From Streptomyces olivaceoviridis (lineage in GTDB: Bacteria; Actinomycetota; Actinomycetes; Streptomycetales; Streptomycetaceae): a DNA stretch of 64,000 bases. Each line of letters begins with the position of its first letter. The first letter of the stretch is position 1. The stretch is from NCBI RefSeq assembly GCF_014650115.1, contig NZ_BMUI01000018.1, positions 62,001 through 126,000 of the forward strand. The letters run 5' to 3'. Shown piece by piece: positions 9,192 through 17,266 of this stretch. The notes under the pieces were generated by a model that saw only the letters and a list, made by a program, of their open reading frames with translations, did not search any database and was not told the origin of the DNA. A program made the translations under genes and the position numbers.

Positions 9192-9913
9192 GTTTCTCCC
9201 AGCATTCGCTCGATGAGGGCCAGTGTCTCCCCGGGCGGAAGAGCCTGCGCCCGGATCGTGCCATACCGCAGGTCGAGAATGCGTAGCTGCCTCGGATCAG
9301 AGGCAGGGCGGCCGTTGAATGCGCCGTCGGAACGCCCTACCGCTGTTCCGTCCTCGAACTTCAGCAGTTCGATCCTGCCGCTCATGCCTGGGTGGGCAAC
9401 GCTGTCCATCGGCATGACCTGAAGTGAGACGTTGTTCAACCGCCCGACTTCCAGCGGGCGTTCGAATTGCTGTTCGAAGAGAGCGCGTGCGTAGTCAGGC
9501 GTCTGCAGCAGGCCGGCGATGCTGCTGCACTCGTACACCCCGATCTCGACCGCCCGCGCCTCCAACTGCGCCAGGTCCCGCACCTTCTTCGGATACCGGA
9601 CCTTCTTCACGTCCTCCCTCATCGCCGCGATGAGGCCCTTGGCGTCCAGCACCTCGTCCGCCGTGTCCAGGTACTCGGGCCGGGGGATGCGCTTCCCGGC
9701 CTCGATCTTGTAGACGAGATCCTCGCCGTACCCGACCGCCACCGCGAACTCACCGACCCGCATGCCAGCCGCCTCCCGGCGGAGCCTCAACTGCCGGCCC
9801 ACCGTGGCCACCACGGCAAGCGCCCAGTCGTCGTTCGGATCCACCTCCCACCCCGGCTCCTCGGACTGGTCCGTCCCGGTCCTGACCCGCACCGCCTCAC
9901 CGTTCACCGACAT
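9188..9913 (-). CDS. XRE-family HTH regulator with DUF5753 domain, internally shortened
   Basis: 241 residues from ATG 9913, preceded by GGAGGGG. A helix-turn-helix lies at about residues 35-85 (LRLRREAAGMRVGEFAVAVG, then YKIEAGKR). The DUF5753 part begins with ECSSIAGLLQTPDYARALFE, but it jumps directly from EQQFERP to LEVGRLNNVSLQVMP. About 55 residues normally present there (the RVAARLARQ and RPVGG segments) are missing without a frame break. WhiJ-type regulators of this family repress developmental genes together with DUF397 and ATPase partners. Whether this shortened form still works is doubtful. Confidence 0.85.
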   Translation of the reverse strand: MSVNGEAVRVRTGTDQSEEPGWEVDPNDDWALAVVATVGRQLRLRREAAGMRVGEFAVAVGYGEDLVYKIEAGKRIPRPEYLDTADEVLDAKGLIAAMREDVKKVRYPKKVRDLAQLEARAVEIGVYECSSIAGLLQTPDYARALFEQQFERPLEVGRLNNVSLQVMPMDSVAHPGMSGRIELLKFEDGTAVGRSDGAFNGRPASDPRQLRILDLRYGTIRAQALPPGETLALIERMLGET

Positions 9914-10067
9914 GCGTGCCCCTCCGTTGCGTTGCTCCGTACCGTCACGTCCTGCGCGCACGAGCCGTACCGACAGTCCGGACAGCACCGGACAAGCCTT
10001 GGGTGATCACGGTACGCAACCCTGTGATTACTCCTCACGGTATGCCCGGTCGGCCACGCTGAGTGAC

Positions 10068-10535
10068 GTGAATCAGGGATTCGCCGAAGCTAGGACTCAA
10101 CCCGACGGCAGGGTCCGCAACTTCAGCATGCTGCTGTCCTGCACTCCGCGCCGTGCCCGCCTCGCCCGGCTGCTCGCGGTGAACGCGCTGCGGAACCGGG
10201 CGCTCCCGGACGAGCGGGCGAGTCACGTCGTCGCCGAGCCGGCGGCCAACGCGGCCATCCACGGCCGCGTACCCGGACGCAGCTTCCGCCTGACGCTCTA
10301 CGTGGTCGGCGGCACGCTCCGCATCGAGGTCGCCGACACGCGCGGTGACCGGCGGCCCGTGCTGCGGGAGCCCGGAGCCGGCGCCGAGTCGGGCCTGGGG
10401 CTTCTCCTCGTGGACGCACTCGCCGACCGGTGGGGAACCAGCGAAGGGTGCTTTCCGCGCAAGACCGTCTGGGCGGAGATCGGCTTCACGGCACCGGAAC
10501 CCGACCCCACGCGCTCCGGTGCCGTCGGCGACTGA
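10068..10535 (+). CDS. Anti-sigma-factor-like ATP-binding protein (HATPase, RsbW type)
   Basis: 155 residues from GTG 10068. It has a GHKL-type ATPase fold: N-box region VVAEPAANAAIHG, where the usual ELxxNAxxH has Pro in place of Leu, G1 box VADTRGD and G2 box GLGLLLVDALADRWG. It is divergent from the DUF5753/DUF397 pair, a standard three-gene grouping in Streptomyces whose ATPase is presumed to act as a serine-kinase or anti-sigma partner. The Pro in the N-box may disturb the helix that holds Mg-ATP. Confidence 0.78.
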   Translation: MNQGFAEARTQPDGRVRNFSMLLSCTPRRARLARLLAVNALRNRALPDERASHVVAEPAANAAIHGRVPGRSFRLTLYVVGGTLRIEVADTRGDRRPVLREPGAGAESGLGLLLVDALADRWGTSEGCFPRKTVWAEIGFTAPEPDPTRSGAVGD

Positions 10536-10760
10536 AAGACAAAGAACGCTGGGGGAAAGCACCCCCGCCAAACCCCACCTCCCGCCCGTGGTCGCACTCA
10601 CTCGGGCGGGTGAACATCTCCGGTCCCACTGGATTTCGCAGCCGCCGAGGCCCGACGCTCGGCGCAGCGCACCACCACAACCGCAGACATGAGACGGCCC
10701 CCGCCGGGACGGCAATCCCAGTGCGAGGGCCTGACCACCGAGGAAGAAGAGAGCTTCCCG

Positions 10761-11690
10761 ATGGGTACCGAGAACCCTAGCGTGCCCCCGCACGCCCAGG
10801 CCCGCCTTGCGGGCAACAAGCACCCGAACCAGGGGCCCGGCACGGCCCACCGCTCCGGTGGGCTCCAGCACGACAACTCCCGTCACACCACACGCTTCAC
10901 GGTGGTCGGCAACCACCTGGCGCAGCACAGGGAACTCTCGCTCCTCGCGATCGGACTCGGCGTGCACCTCCAGTCGCTGCCGCAAGGTGCCCCGGTCGAC
11001 ATCAAGACCCTCGCCGCCCGGTTTCCCGAGGGAGCCACCCGTATCGCCGCCGCCCTGCGCGAGCTGGAGGCCCACGGCTACCTGCGGCGCGAGCGCCACC
11101 GCACCCCTGCCGGCCGCATCGTCACCCGCACGGTCTCCTGCAACCAGCCGGCGGCGGCCCGCCACCGCTCCGATGCTCACGGCCACCCGGAGGCTCACGC
11201 GGAGGCACCGCAGCGGCGGGAGGCGCGCCGGGGGAGCACGCCGTGCCGGGCGCGCGAGAAGCCGACGCCCCGCAAACCGCTCCCCGCCGTGCCGAGCCCC
11301 GCGTACGCCGCCCCCGCGCTCCTGGAAGCCGCCACCGGCCTCCTCGCGGACCTCCACCGCCACGACCCCCGGCTGCTCCTCTCCGCCCGCGACACGGCCC
11401 ACCTGGCCCTCGGCGTCGCCGCCTGGCTGGAGCGAGACGTCACCTCCGCCGCCGTACGCCGTGCCTTGACCGCCGACCTGCCGCCGGAGGGCGTTCGACG
11501 CCCCGCGGTGCTCCTGGCACACCGCCTGACCGCCCAGCTACCGCCTCCGCCGCCGTTCCGGGCGCCGGCTGTCCCGCAGCCACCCCGGCACCCGATGCGG
11601 AACTGCGACGGCTGCGACCGCGCCTTCCGCTCACCCGACCCCGGAACCCGCTGCCGGGAGTGCCGAACCGAACTCCGGGAGGCCGCCTAG
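10761..11690 (+). CDS. Winged-helix DNA-binding protein with C-terminal zinc ribbon
   Basis: 309 residues from ATG 10761, which follows a purine-rich AGGAAGAAGAGAG tract. Residues ~40-125 look like a winged-helix domain (LSLLAIGLGVHLQSLPQG, ALRELEAHGYLRRERHR). The middle is Arg/Pro-rich and disordered; the C-terminus has CDGCDRAF and CRECR, a four-cysteine zinc ribbon. Proteins of this architecture are common in Streptomyces accessory DNA. A regulatory role is inferred; targets are unknown. Confidence 0.65.
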   Translation: MGTENPSVPPHAQARLAGNKHPNQGPGTAHRSGGLQHDNSRHTTRFTVVGNHLAQHRELSLLAIGLGVHLQSLPQGAPVDIKTLAARFPEGATRIAAALRELEAHGYLRRERHRTPAGRIVTRTVSCNQPAAARHRSDAHGHPEAHAEAPQRREARRGSTPCRAREKPTPRKPLPAVPSPAYAAPALLEAATGLLADLHRHDPRLLLSARDTAHLALGVAAWLERDVTSAAVRRALTADLPPEGVRRPAVLLAHRLTAQLPPPPPFRAPAVPQPPRHPMRNCDGCDRAFRSPDPGTRCRECRTELREAA

Positions 11691-11742
11691 CATGAACGTG
11701 ACGATCCTTGCCCCTGGGCACAGACGACGAGGAGCGAGCGCC

Positions 11743-12360
11743 ATGACCATCGCACCCGACAACGCGCAGCAGGGCGCCTCCCACGTCTACCGGGCCATGC
11801 GCGACTTCGTGCAGTCCATGGACGACACGCTGCCCGGCAAGTTCGAGATCACCAAGGAAGGGATCGTCCACGACATGATGTCGCCCGTGAAGCAGCACGA
11901 GCTCACCGTGCTGCGCCTCCGGAAGCGCCTGGAAAAGGTCATGCCGGAGGAGATCGTCGCGCACACGGGTGAACCCGATGTGGAGGGCGAATTCGAGGGG
12001 ATCATGCGCCGTCCCGACGTCATGGTGATCGCCGAGGAGGACATGGAAGGGGACGGGACCTTCGATCCTCGTACGCTTCTCGCGGCCGTCGAGATCGTCT
12101 CCCGTTCCAACCCGGACAACGACTGGGTCGGAAAGATGCGCGACTACCCGCTGCTCGGCATCCCCGTCTACGGCGTGTTCGACCCGCGCACAGGCACCGG
12201 TGCCGTATTCACGGACATCCACTCCACACCGGACGGCCCCCGCTACGCCACCCGCAAGGACTTCGTCTACGGCGAGGACGTCACCATCGGGGAGTGGACC
12301 ATCCCCACGAGCGGCCTGCCGCGCTACCACGACGACGAAGCGGAAGAGACCGAGTCCTGA
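11743..12360 (+). CDS. Uma2 family protein (PD-(D/E)xK nuclease-like)
   Basis: 205 residues from ATG 11743, with GAGGAGCG about 7-13 bases upstream. An upstream in-frame ATG at 11692 lacks a binding site. The motif series RRPDVMVI, AVEIVSRSN and GKMRDYPLLGIPVYGVFDP matches the Uma2/DUF820 fold, whose Asp, Glu and Lys form a restriction-endonuclease-like centre. Uma2 proteins are widespread in Streptomyces and cyanobacteria, but the in vivo role is not established. The following HEPN gene starts 120 bp downstream on the same strand. Confidence 0.85.
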   Translation: MTIAPDNAQQGASHVYRAMRDFVQSMDDTLPGKFEITKEGIVHDMMSPVKQHELTVLRLRKRLEKVMPEEIVAHTGEPDVEGEFEGIMRRPDVMVIAEEDMEGDGTFDPRTLLAAVEIVSRSNPDNDWVGKMRDYPLLGIPVYGVFDPRTGTGAVFTDIHSTPDGPRYATRKDFVYGEDVTIGEWTIPTSGLPRYHDDEAEETES

Positions 12361-12479
12361 GGGAGTCGATCCGGAAGCAGAAGGACTTGTTTCGGTCACC
12401 TTCGATCGAATTTTGCTCGCCAGCTTGGCCGCCCCCCCTGGCGATTCCGCGATCGTACTCATAAAGATCTTGAGGGAGA

Positions 12480-13160
12480 GTGATCACGGGGCTGCGCATG
12501 GCTGTTTCCAGACCGCAGACGCGTCAGTTCGAGGCGTTCATGACGAACCTGTCCTACGCCCGGCGGATGGTCGAGGCGGGTCGGATGCTCACGCCCTTTC
12601 GGTCACCCACGATCGACATCGACGACTTCTATCGGGCGGCCTGGGTCCAGGCCGTCGGTGCCATCGACCACTGGCTGCACGAGGAGGTTCTGCGTCGGGT
12701 GGCCGAACTGACCATCAAGGACAGCCCCGAGATGCCGCACCAGCTGCGGATGTGCGAACTGCCGTTGCACCGGGTCGAAGCGGTTCGGCGGGGGGAGGTC
12801 ACGCTCTCCGAGGCCGTCGTGGAGCACCTGCACGACAAGCTGGCCGTGCAGGCGCTCCAGCACCCCGGCAAGATTTCCGAGGTGCTCAAGCTGGTGACGG
12901 AGAAAAAGGTCTGGTTCGAGGCGGCGGGGTGTATCAATCAGCACTTCTTCCAGGGGCGGACCACGTTCAACGAGAAGAAGCTCCGCGGCCGGTACCTGGA
13001 AATCACTCAGCGCCGCAACAAAATCGCGCACGACGCCGACCTGATCGACGGCGACCTCAAACAGCGCCGCCCGATCGACGAGGCGGAGGTGACGGACGCC
13101 ATCGACTGGATCGAGCGGATCGCCCTGGCCATCGCGCACGTCCTCGACGGCGAGGGATGA
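12480..13160 (+). CDS. HEPN domain protein (RiboL-PSP-HEPN-like, putative RNase)
   Basis: 226 residues if GTG 12480 is used (GAGGGAGA just upstream); ATG 12498 is an alternative giving 220. The helical protein has the segment IDDFYRAAWVQAVGAIDHWL typical of RiboL-PSP-type HEPN proteins, and the RX4H ribonuclease motif at Arg179-His184 (RNKIAH). HEPN RNases cleave RNA in toxin-antitoxin, abortive-infection and CRISPR systems. No dedicated antitoxin is adjacent; the upstream Uma2 gene is the only co-oriented neighbour. Function in defence is inference. Confidence 0.8.
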   Translation: MITGLRMAVSRPQTRQFEAFMTNLSYARRMVEAGRMLTPFRSPTIDIDDFYRAAWVQAVGAIDHWLHEEVLRRVAELTIKDSPEMPHQLRMCELPLHRVEAVRRGEVTLSEAVVEHLHDKLAVQALQHPGKISEVLKLVTEKKVWFEAAGCINQHFFQGRTTFNEKKLRGRYLEITQRRNKIAHDADLIDGDLKQRRPIDEAEVTDAIDWIERIALAIAHVLDGEG

Positions 13161-13208
13161 CCGACCGGGGTTCGGCGAACCGCCCGGCCGCCTCATAGGC
13201 TGGCCTCC

Positions 13209-14069
13209 ATGACGGAACTGCCCTCCCGGCGTCTTCTCCTGGTGCACGCGCACCCGGACGACGAGTCGATCAACAACGGCGCGACCATGGCCCGGTACGC
13301 GGCCGAGGGTGCCCATGTGACCCTGGTCACCTGCACCCTGGGGGAGCGGGGCGAGGTCATCCCGCCCGAGCTGCGGCACCTGACGGGTGCCGCGCTGGGC
13401 GCGCACCGGCGCGGCGAGCTGGCCGCGGCCGTGTCCGCGCTCGGCGTCACGGACGCCCGGCTGCTCGGCGGCGCCGGGCGGTACGGCGACTCGGGCATGA
13501 TGGGCCTCGCCGACAACGACGACCCCGGCTGCTTCTGGCGGGCCGACGTCGACGAGGCCGCCGGGAGGCTCGCCGAGGTGATCCTGGAGGTCCGCCCCCA
13601 GGTCCTCGTGACGTACGACGACGACGGCGGCTACGGCCACCCGGACCACGTCCAGGCCCACCGCGTCGCCATGCGCGCGGTCGACCTCGCGGCCGAACGC
13701 GGCCACCGGATCGCCAAGGTGTACTGGAACCGCGTCCCGCGCTCCGTCGCCGACGCGGCCTTCGCCCGCCTCCAGGACGAGCTGTCCGCACTGCCGTTCG
13801 ACAAGGGCGCCGCCGTGGACGACGTACCCGGCGTGGTGGCCGACGAGCGGATCACCACCACGATCGACGGCACCGCGTACGCCGCCGCCAAGGCCGCCGC
13901 CATGCGCGCCCACGCCACCCAGATCGAGGTCGCCGAACCGTACTTCGCGCTCTCCAACGAACTCGCCCAGCCGCTGTTCACCACCGAGTACTACGAGTTG
14001 GTGCGCGGTCCGGGGCAGCGCGGGGAGACCGACCTCTTCGCCGGCCTCGACCTCGGGGAGGCGTCATGA
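13209..14069 (+). CDS. mshB: N-acetyl-1-D-myo-inosityl-2-amino-2-deoxy-alpha-D-glucopyranoside deacetylase (MshB)
   Basis: 286 residues. It deacetylates GlcNAc-Ins, the second committed step of mycothiol synthesis, in the cytoplasm. The zinc-site motif AHPDDE (His15, Asp18) and the distal HPDH (around 144-147) sit where MshB proteins carry their ligands, and the length is typical. Mycothiol genes are restricted to Actinobacteria, which supports the taxonomic reading. The stop overlaps the next gene's ATG by 4 bp, so the two are coupled. Confidence 0.95.
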   Translation: MTELPSRRLLLVHAHPDDESINNGATMARYAAEGAHVTLVTCTLGERGEVIPPELRHLTGAALGAHRRGELAAAVSALGVTDARLLGGAGRYGDSGMMGLADNDDPGCFWRADVDEAAGRLAEVILEVRPQVLVTYDDDGGYGHPDHVQAHRVAMRAVDLAAERGHRIAKVYWNRVPRSVADAAFARLQDELSALPFDKGAAVDDVPGVVADERITTTIDGTAYAAAKAAAMRAHATQIEVAEPYFALSNELAQPLFTTEYYELVRGPGQRGETDLFAGLDLGEAS

Positions 14070-14482
14070 GCGACGGCGGGAACGGCTCCCTGCTCGCCCA
14101 GCCGCTGCGCCCGCCCTCCGCGGGACGGGCCGCCGCCCTCGTCGGCCTGTTCCTGCTCGGCGCCGTCACGGGCCTGGCCGGGGCCCTCCTCCAGGCCGCC
14201 TGGTTCCCCGGCGGGCTGCTGCTCGCGCTCGCGGGCGCCGCCGGACTGTTCCTCGGCGGCGCGTACGCCACCGGCGGCCGGGGCGGGGCGGTCGCGCCGG
14301 CGGCGGGCTGGGTCGTCGCCGTCCTCCTGCTCACCACCACGCGCCCGGAGGGCGACTACCTCTTCGGCGCGGGCGGCAGTTCCTATCTGTACCTGCTCGG
14401 CGGCATGGCCCTCGCTGTGATCTGCGCCACCGTTGGCGCGGGACGGCAACCGCGCGGCGGCCCTGCCCGACTTGGCAAGTGA
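14066..14482 (+). CDS. Small integral membrane protein coupled to mshB (DUF6113-like)
   Basis: 138 residues with about four transmembrane helices (ALVGLFLLGAVTGLAGALL, GLLLALAGAAGLFLGGAY, AAGWVVAVLLLTT, YLYLLGGMALAVICATVG). It overlaps mshB by ATGA. I recall the same neighbour beside mshB in other Streptomyces (DUF6113), but no function is known. The tight coupling suggests co-expression only. Confidence 0.75.
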   Translation: MSDGGNGSLLAQPLRPPSAGRAAALVGLFLLGAVTGLAGALLQAAWFPGGLLLALAGAAGLFLGGAYATGGRGGAVAPAAGWVVAVLLLTTTRPEGDYLFGAGGSSYLYLLGGMALAVICATVGAGRQPRGGPARLGK

Positions 14483-14587
14483 CGTACCACTTCGCCGCGC
14501 GGCGCGGGCGCGAGTCCGGTGGGGGTTTCCTCGGCGGTCATGGGATACGCGCCAGAAGTGGCCAGTATGGTGGTGCGCGCCGCCGAG

Positions 14588-14631
14588 CCTCCCCCAAGTT
14601 CTCGACTGCGCTCGAACAGGGGGCACCCCCA
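14588..14631 (+). repeat. Streptomyces intergenic palindromic repeat (CCTCCCCCAAG...CAGGGGGCACCCCC type)
   Basis: The element begins CCTCCCCCAAGTTCTCGA, continues CTGCGCTCGAACAGGGGG and ends CACCCCCA. It can fold with a CCCCC/GGGGG base and a GTTC/GAAC inner stem. I recognise near-identical sequences as a family scattered in intergenic regions of many Streptomyces genomes. It lies between the mshB pair and the next gene and could act as a terminator or be a small repetitive element. Confidence 0.65.
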
Positions 14632-14675
14632 GCTGAGGTCGAAACGGGCGGCGGAGCCAACCGGGAGAACCTGCC

Positions 14676-17135
14676 TTGAGTCGTGAAACTGACACTCCGT
14701 CCTCCGGGCCCAACGGGCGCGGCGGAGCCGCATACCCCTCCGGCACGCCGCCGTACGGGACCCCCATGGCTTCCGACGACGGTACGGGCGCGGGCCGTTC
14801 GGGCACGCGGCCGGAGGAGAAGAAGACCGAGACCACGCTGACGACCCGGATCCGGATCAACATCCCCGGGTCCCGGCCCATCCCGCCGGTCGTCGTGCGC
14901 AAGCCCGTCGGGGACGGCGAGGGCGCCGAGGAGGCGCCGGCCGCCGAGCCGCTGCCCGTGGCCGACCAGCCGTCCGCCGGTACCGCCGAGGCCCCGGCCG
15001 AGCCCGCCGCCCAGGCGGAGGAGAAGACCAGCGACTGGTTCGCGCCGCGCAAGTCCGGCGCGCCCAAGGGCGGTCCGGGCGGCGGTGGCACGAACGGCGC
15101 CGGGATGTCCGGCGGTTCCGCCGCCACCCCCGCCTCCTCCGGCGTGTCGGGTGCCCGTTCGAGTGGTCCGGGAGCTTCGGGTGCGGCCGGTACCACCGGC
15201 GCACGCTCCGGCGGCGGCCGTCCCGGTGGCGTGGTCGGCTCCATGAGCGCGCCGGGCGCTCCCCGCTCCGGCGGCACGAACGGCAAGGGCCTGCCCGGCG
15301 CCACCGGCGGCCCGGTCGCCCCGGGGCACGGCGGCGGCACCGGCTCCTTCGACGTGACCGAGGCCCTGACCGCGGGCCCCCTCGGCGGCGGCTCCCGACC
15401 CGGCTCCACCGGCTCCGAGGAGCCCCGCCGTGACGACCTGCCGTACTTCTCGGAGAACGGCGGCCAGGACGACTTCGGTACGGGCACGTCGGGCGCCGGG
15501 GGCCAGGACGGCTACGGCGCCGGCGCGGCCGGGGCCAACAGGCACGACGGCTACGGCGGTGCCGCGGGCGGTGCCCGCGGGAACGGCGGTCCCGGCGGCG
15601 TCAGCGGCTTCGACGGCCCCGGTGGCCATGGCGGCCCCGGCGGCCCGCAGGGCGGACCGGCCGGTCCCACCAGCGGCCCGGTGACCGGCGACGGCACCCT
15701 CGTCCCGCCGGCCGCCGGTGGCGTCGGCATGGGGCCGGGCGAGCCCTTCGACGGCCCGGCGGGCGCCGGCTTCGGCGGCCAGGGCACCCCGTCGGCACGC
15801 AGCGCCCTTGCCGACATCGCCGATCTCGACGCGCCCGGCGTGGCGGGTGGCTTCAACGGACCCGGCGGTGCCGGCCGGCCCGGCGGTCCCGGCGTCCCCG
15901 GCGGTCCGGGGCTCAACCCCGGCGGCCCGGCGGGCCGTGGCCCCGGTGGCGGGCTCAGCGACGACACCGCGATCCTCACCCCGCAGAAGCCGGCCCCGGA
16001 GCCGGGCACGCCCGGATACCGGCCCCCGTCCGCCGACAACGTCTCCGGACACACCGTCACCAGCGGCATCCCGGTCGTCCCGAACGCCGGCAAGCCCCCG
16101 TTCGGCACCCAGCCCGGCGGCCCGGCGGCGTCCACGGCGCCCAAGCCGGAGCCGGCCGCCGCGCCCAAGGCTGCGGGCAAGCCGAAGAAGAAGGGCCGCA
16201 GCAAGCTTATGCTGCTCGTCGTCGGCGTGTTCGTCGTGGCGGGCGGTGCCTACGGCGCCGGACTGCTGATGAACCACACCGACGTGCCCAAGGGCACCAC
16301 CGTGCTCGGTGTCGACATCGGCGGCGGCACCCGCGACGACGCCGTCAAGAAGCTGGACGACGCCTTCGGCAGCCGGGTGAACAAGCCGCTGAAGCTGGCC
16401 GTGGGCGGCAAGACGGTCACCCTCACGCCGGAGAACGCCGGTCTCCAGTTCGACTACCAGGCCACGGTGAGCGGGGCCGCCAAGAGCGACTACAACCCGG
16501 TCCACGTCGTCGGCTCCCTCTTCGGGCAGAAGCGCGTGGTCCAGCCGGTCATGCCGGTGGACGAGGAGAAGCTCCAGGCCGCGCTCCAGCAGGCCGGCGG
16601 CGGTTCGGGCTCGGCCACGGACGGCACCATCAAGTTCGAGTCCGGCGGCAAGGCCGTGGCGGTCTACGGCAAGGCGGGCAAGGCCATCGACGCGGGCCGC
16701 TCGACCACGGCGGTCGAACAGGCGTACCGCACGCTGGTGGAGACGGGCAGCACGCCCCCGGTCGCCGTGCCGACCACCATCAAGCAGCCGACGGTGTCGA
16801 ACGCCGAGGTGGACCGAGTGATGAACGACTTCGCGAAGCCCGCGATGTCCGGCATCGTCAAGGTGCAGACCGACGCGGCGCACGTCATCCGGTTCGGTCC
16901 GCTGTCGCTGCCGAAGATCCTCGGCTTCAAGGCCGTGGACGGCAAGCTCGTGGACACGTACGACCTGGGCGCGCTCAAGGAGGCCTACGGCACCACCTTC
17001 GACGGCGTGCAGATCCAGACCGCGACCGGGAAGCGCGGCGTCCTGCCGCAGGACGTGGTCGGCGCGCTGCGCCAGGCCCTGCGGGGCAAGACGGAGGCGG
17101 AGCGGGTCGGGGTCATCGACACCAACCCGAGCTAG
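14676..17135 (+). CDS. Large membrane-anchored protein with Gly/Pro-rich cytosolic region and external peptidoglycan-binding-type domain
   Basis: 819 residues from TTG 14676 (CGGGAGAA upstream). Residues 1 to ~505 are disordered and extremely Gly/Pro/Ala-rich. A single transmembrane helix follows at about 510-530 (LMLLVVGVFVVAGGAYGAGLL). The external part resembles the YoaR/PG_binding_4 fold (VGGKTVTLTPENAGLQFDY, then an AlaGlnGln-rich spacer) and a second alpha/beta segment. No catalytic VanW or L,D-transpeptidase motif is visible. A role in cell-envelope organisation is inferred from the domain. Confidence 0.7.
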   Translation: MSRETDTPSSGPNGRGGAAYPSGTPPYGTPMASDDGTGAGRSGTRPEEKKTETTLTTRIRINIPGSRPIPPVVVRKPVGDGEGAEEAPAAEPLPVADQPSAGTAEAPAEPAAQAEEKTSDWFAPRKSGAPKGGPGGGGTNGAGMSGGSAATPASSGVSGARSSGPGASGAAGTTGARSGGGRPGGVVGSMSAPGAPRSGGTNGKGLPGATGGPVAPGHGGGTGSFDVTEALTAGPLGGGSRPGSTGSEEPRRDDLPYFSENGGQDDFGTGTSGAGGQDGYGAGAAGANRHDGYGGAAGGARGNGGPGGVSGFDGPGGHGGPGGPQGGPAGPTSGPVTGDGTLVPPAAGGVGMGPGEPFDGPAGAGFGGQGTPSARSALADIADLDAPGVAGGFNGPGGAGRPGGPGVPGGPGLNPGGPAGRGPGGGLSDDTAILTPQKPAPEPGTPGYRPPSADNVSGHTVTSGIPVVPNAGKPPFGTQPGGPAASTAPKPEPAAAPKAAGKPKKKGRSKLMLLVVGVFVVAGGAYGAGLLMNHTDVPKGTTVLGVDIGGGTRDDAVKKLDDAFGSRVNKPLKLAVGGKTVTLTPENAGLQFDYQATVSGAAKSDYNPVHVVGSLFGQKRVVQPVMPVDEEKLQAALQQAGGGSGSATDGTIKFESGGKAVAVYGKAGKAIDAGRSTTAVEQAYRTLVETGSTPPVAVPTTIKQPTVSNAEVDRVMNDFAKPAMSGIVKVQTDAAHVIRFGPLSLPKILGFKAVDGKLVDTYDLGALKEAYGTTFDGVQIQTATGKRGVLPQDVVGALRQALRGKTEAERVGVIDTNPS

Positions 17136-17147
17136 CCGGCTGATTCC

Positions 17148-17176
17148 GGGGGCGCCCCTGCCCAGGGGGCGCCCCC
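17148..17176 (+). terminator. GC-rich hairpin terminator
   Basis: GGGGGCGCCCCTG-CCC-AGGGGGCGCCCCC lies 12 bp after the stop of the preceding gene and forms an ~11-bp stem. There is no U-tract. Confidence 0.65.
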
Positions 17177-17202
17177 TCGCCGTGTCCGTCACCCGCACCG
17201 CG

Positions 17203-17214
17203 TGACATCTGTCA
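17203..17214 (+). promoter_or_regulatory. Inverted repeat TGACA-TC-TGTCA upstream of the ABC exporter / two-component operon
   Basis: A perfect 5-bp inverted repeat with a 2-base spacer, about 60 bp before the exporter start codon. The operon encodes a DesK/DesR-type two-component pair, and such response regulators bind short palindromes. Autoregulation by the operon's own regulator is inferred, not shown. Confidence 0.45.
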
Positions 17215-17266
17215 TGCGGCACTGAGGACCCCCGACACTGCCCGCTCCCGGGCCCCCGCCGCCAGC

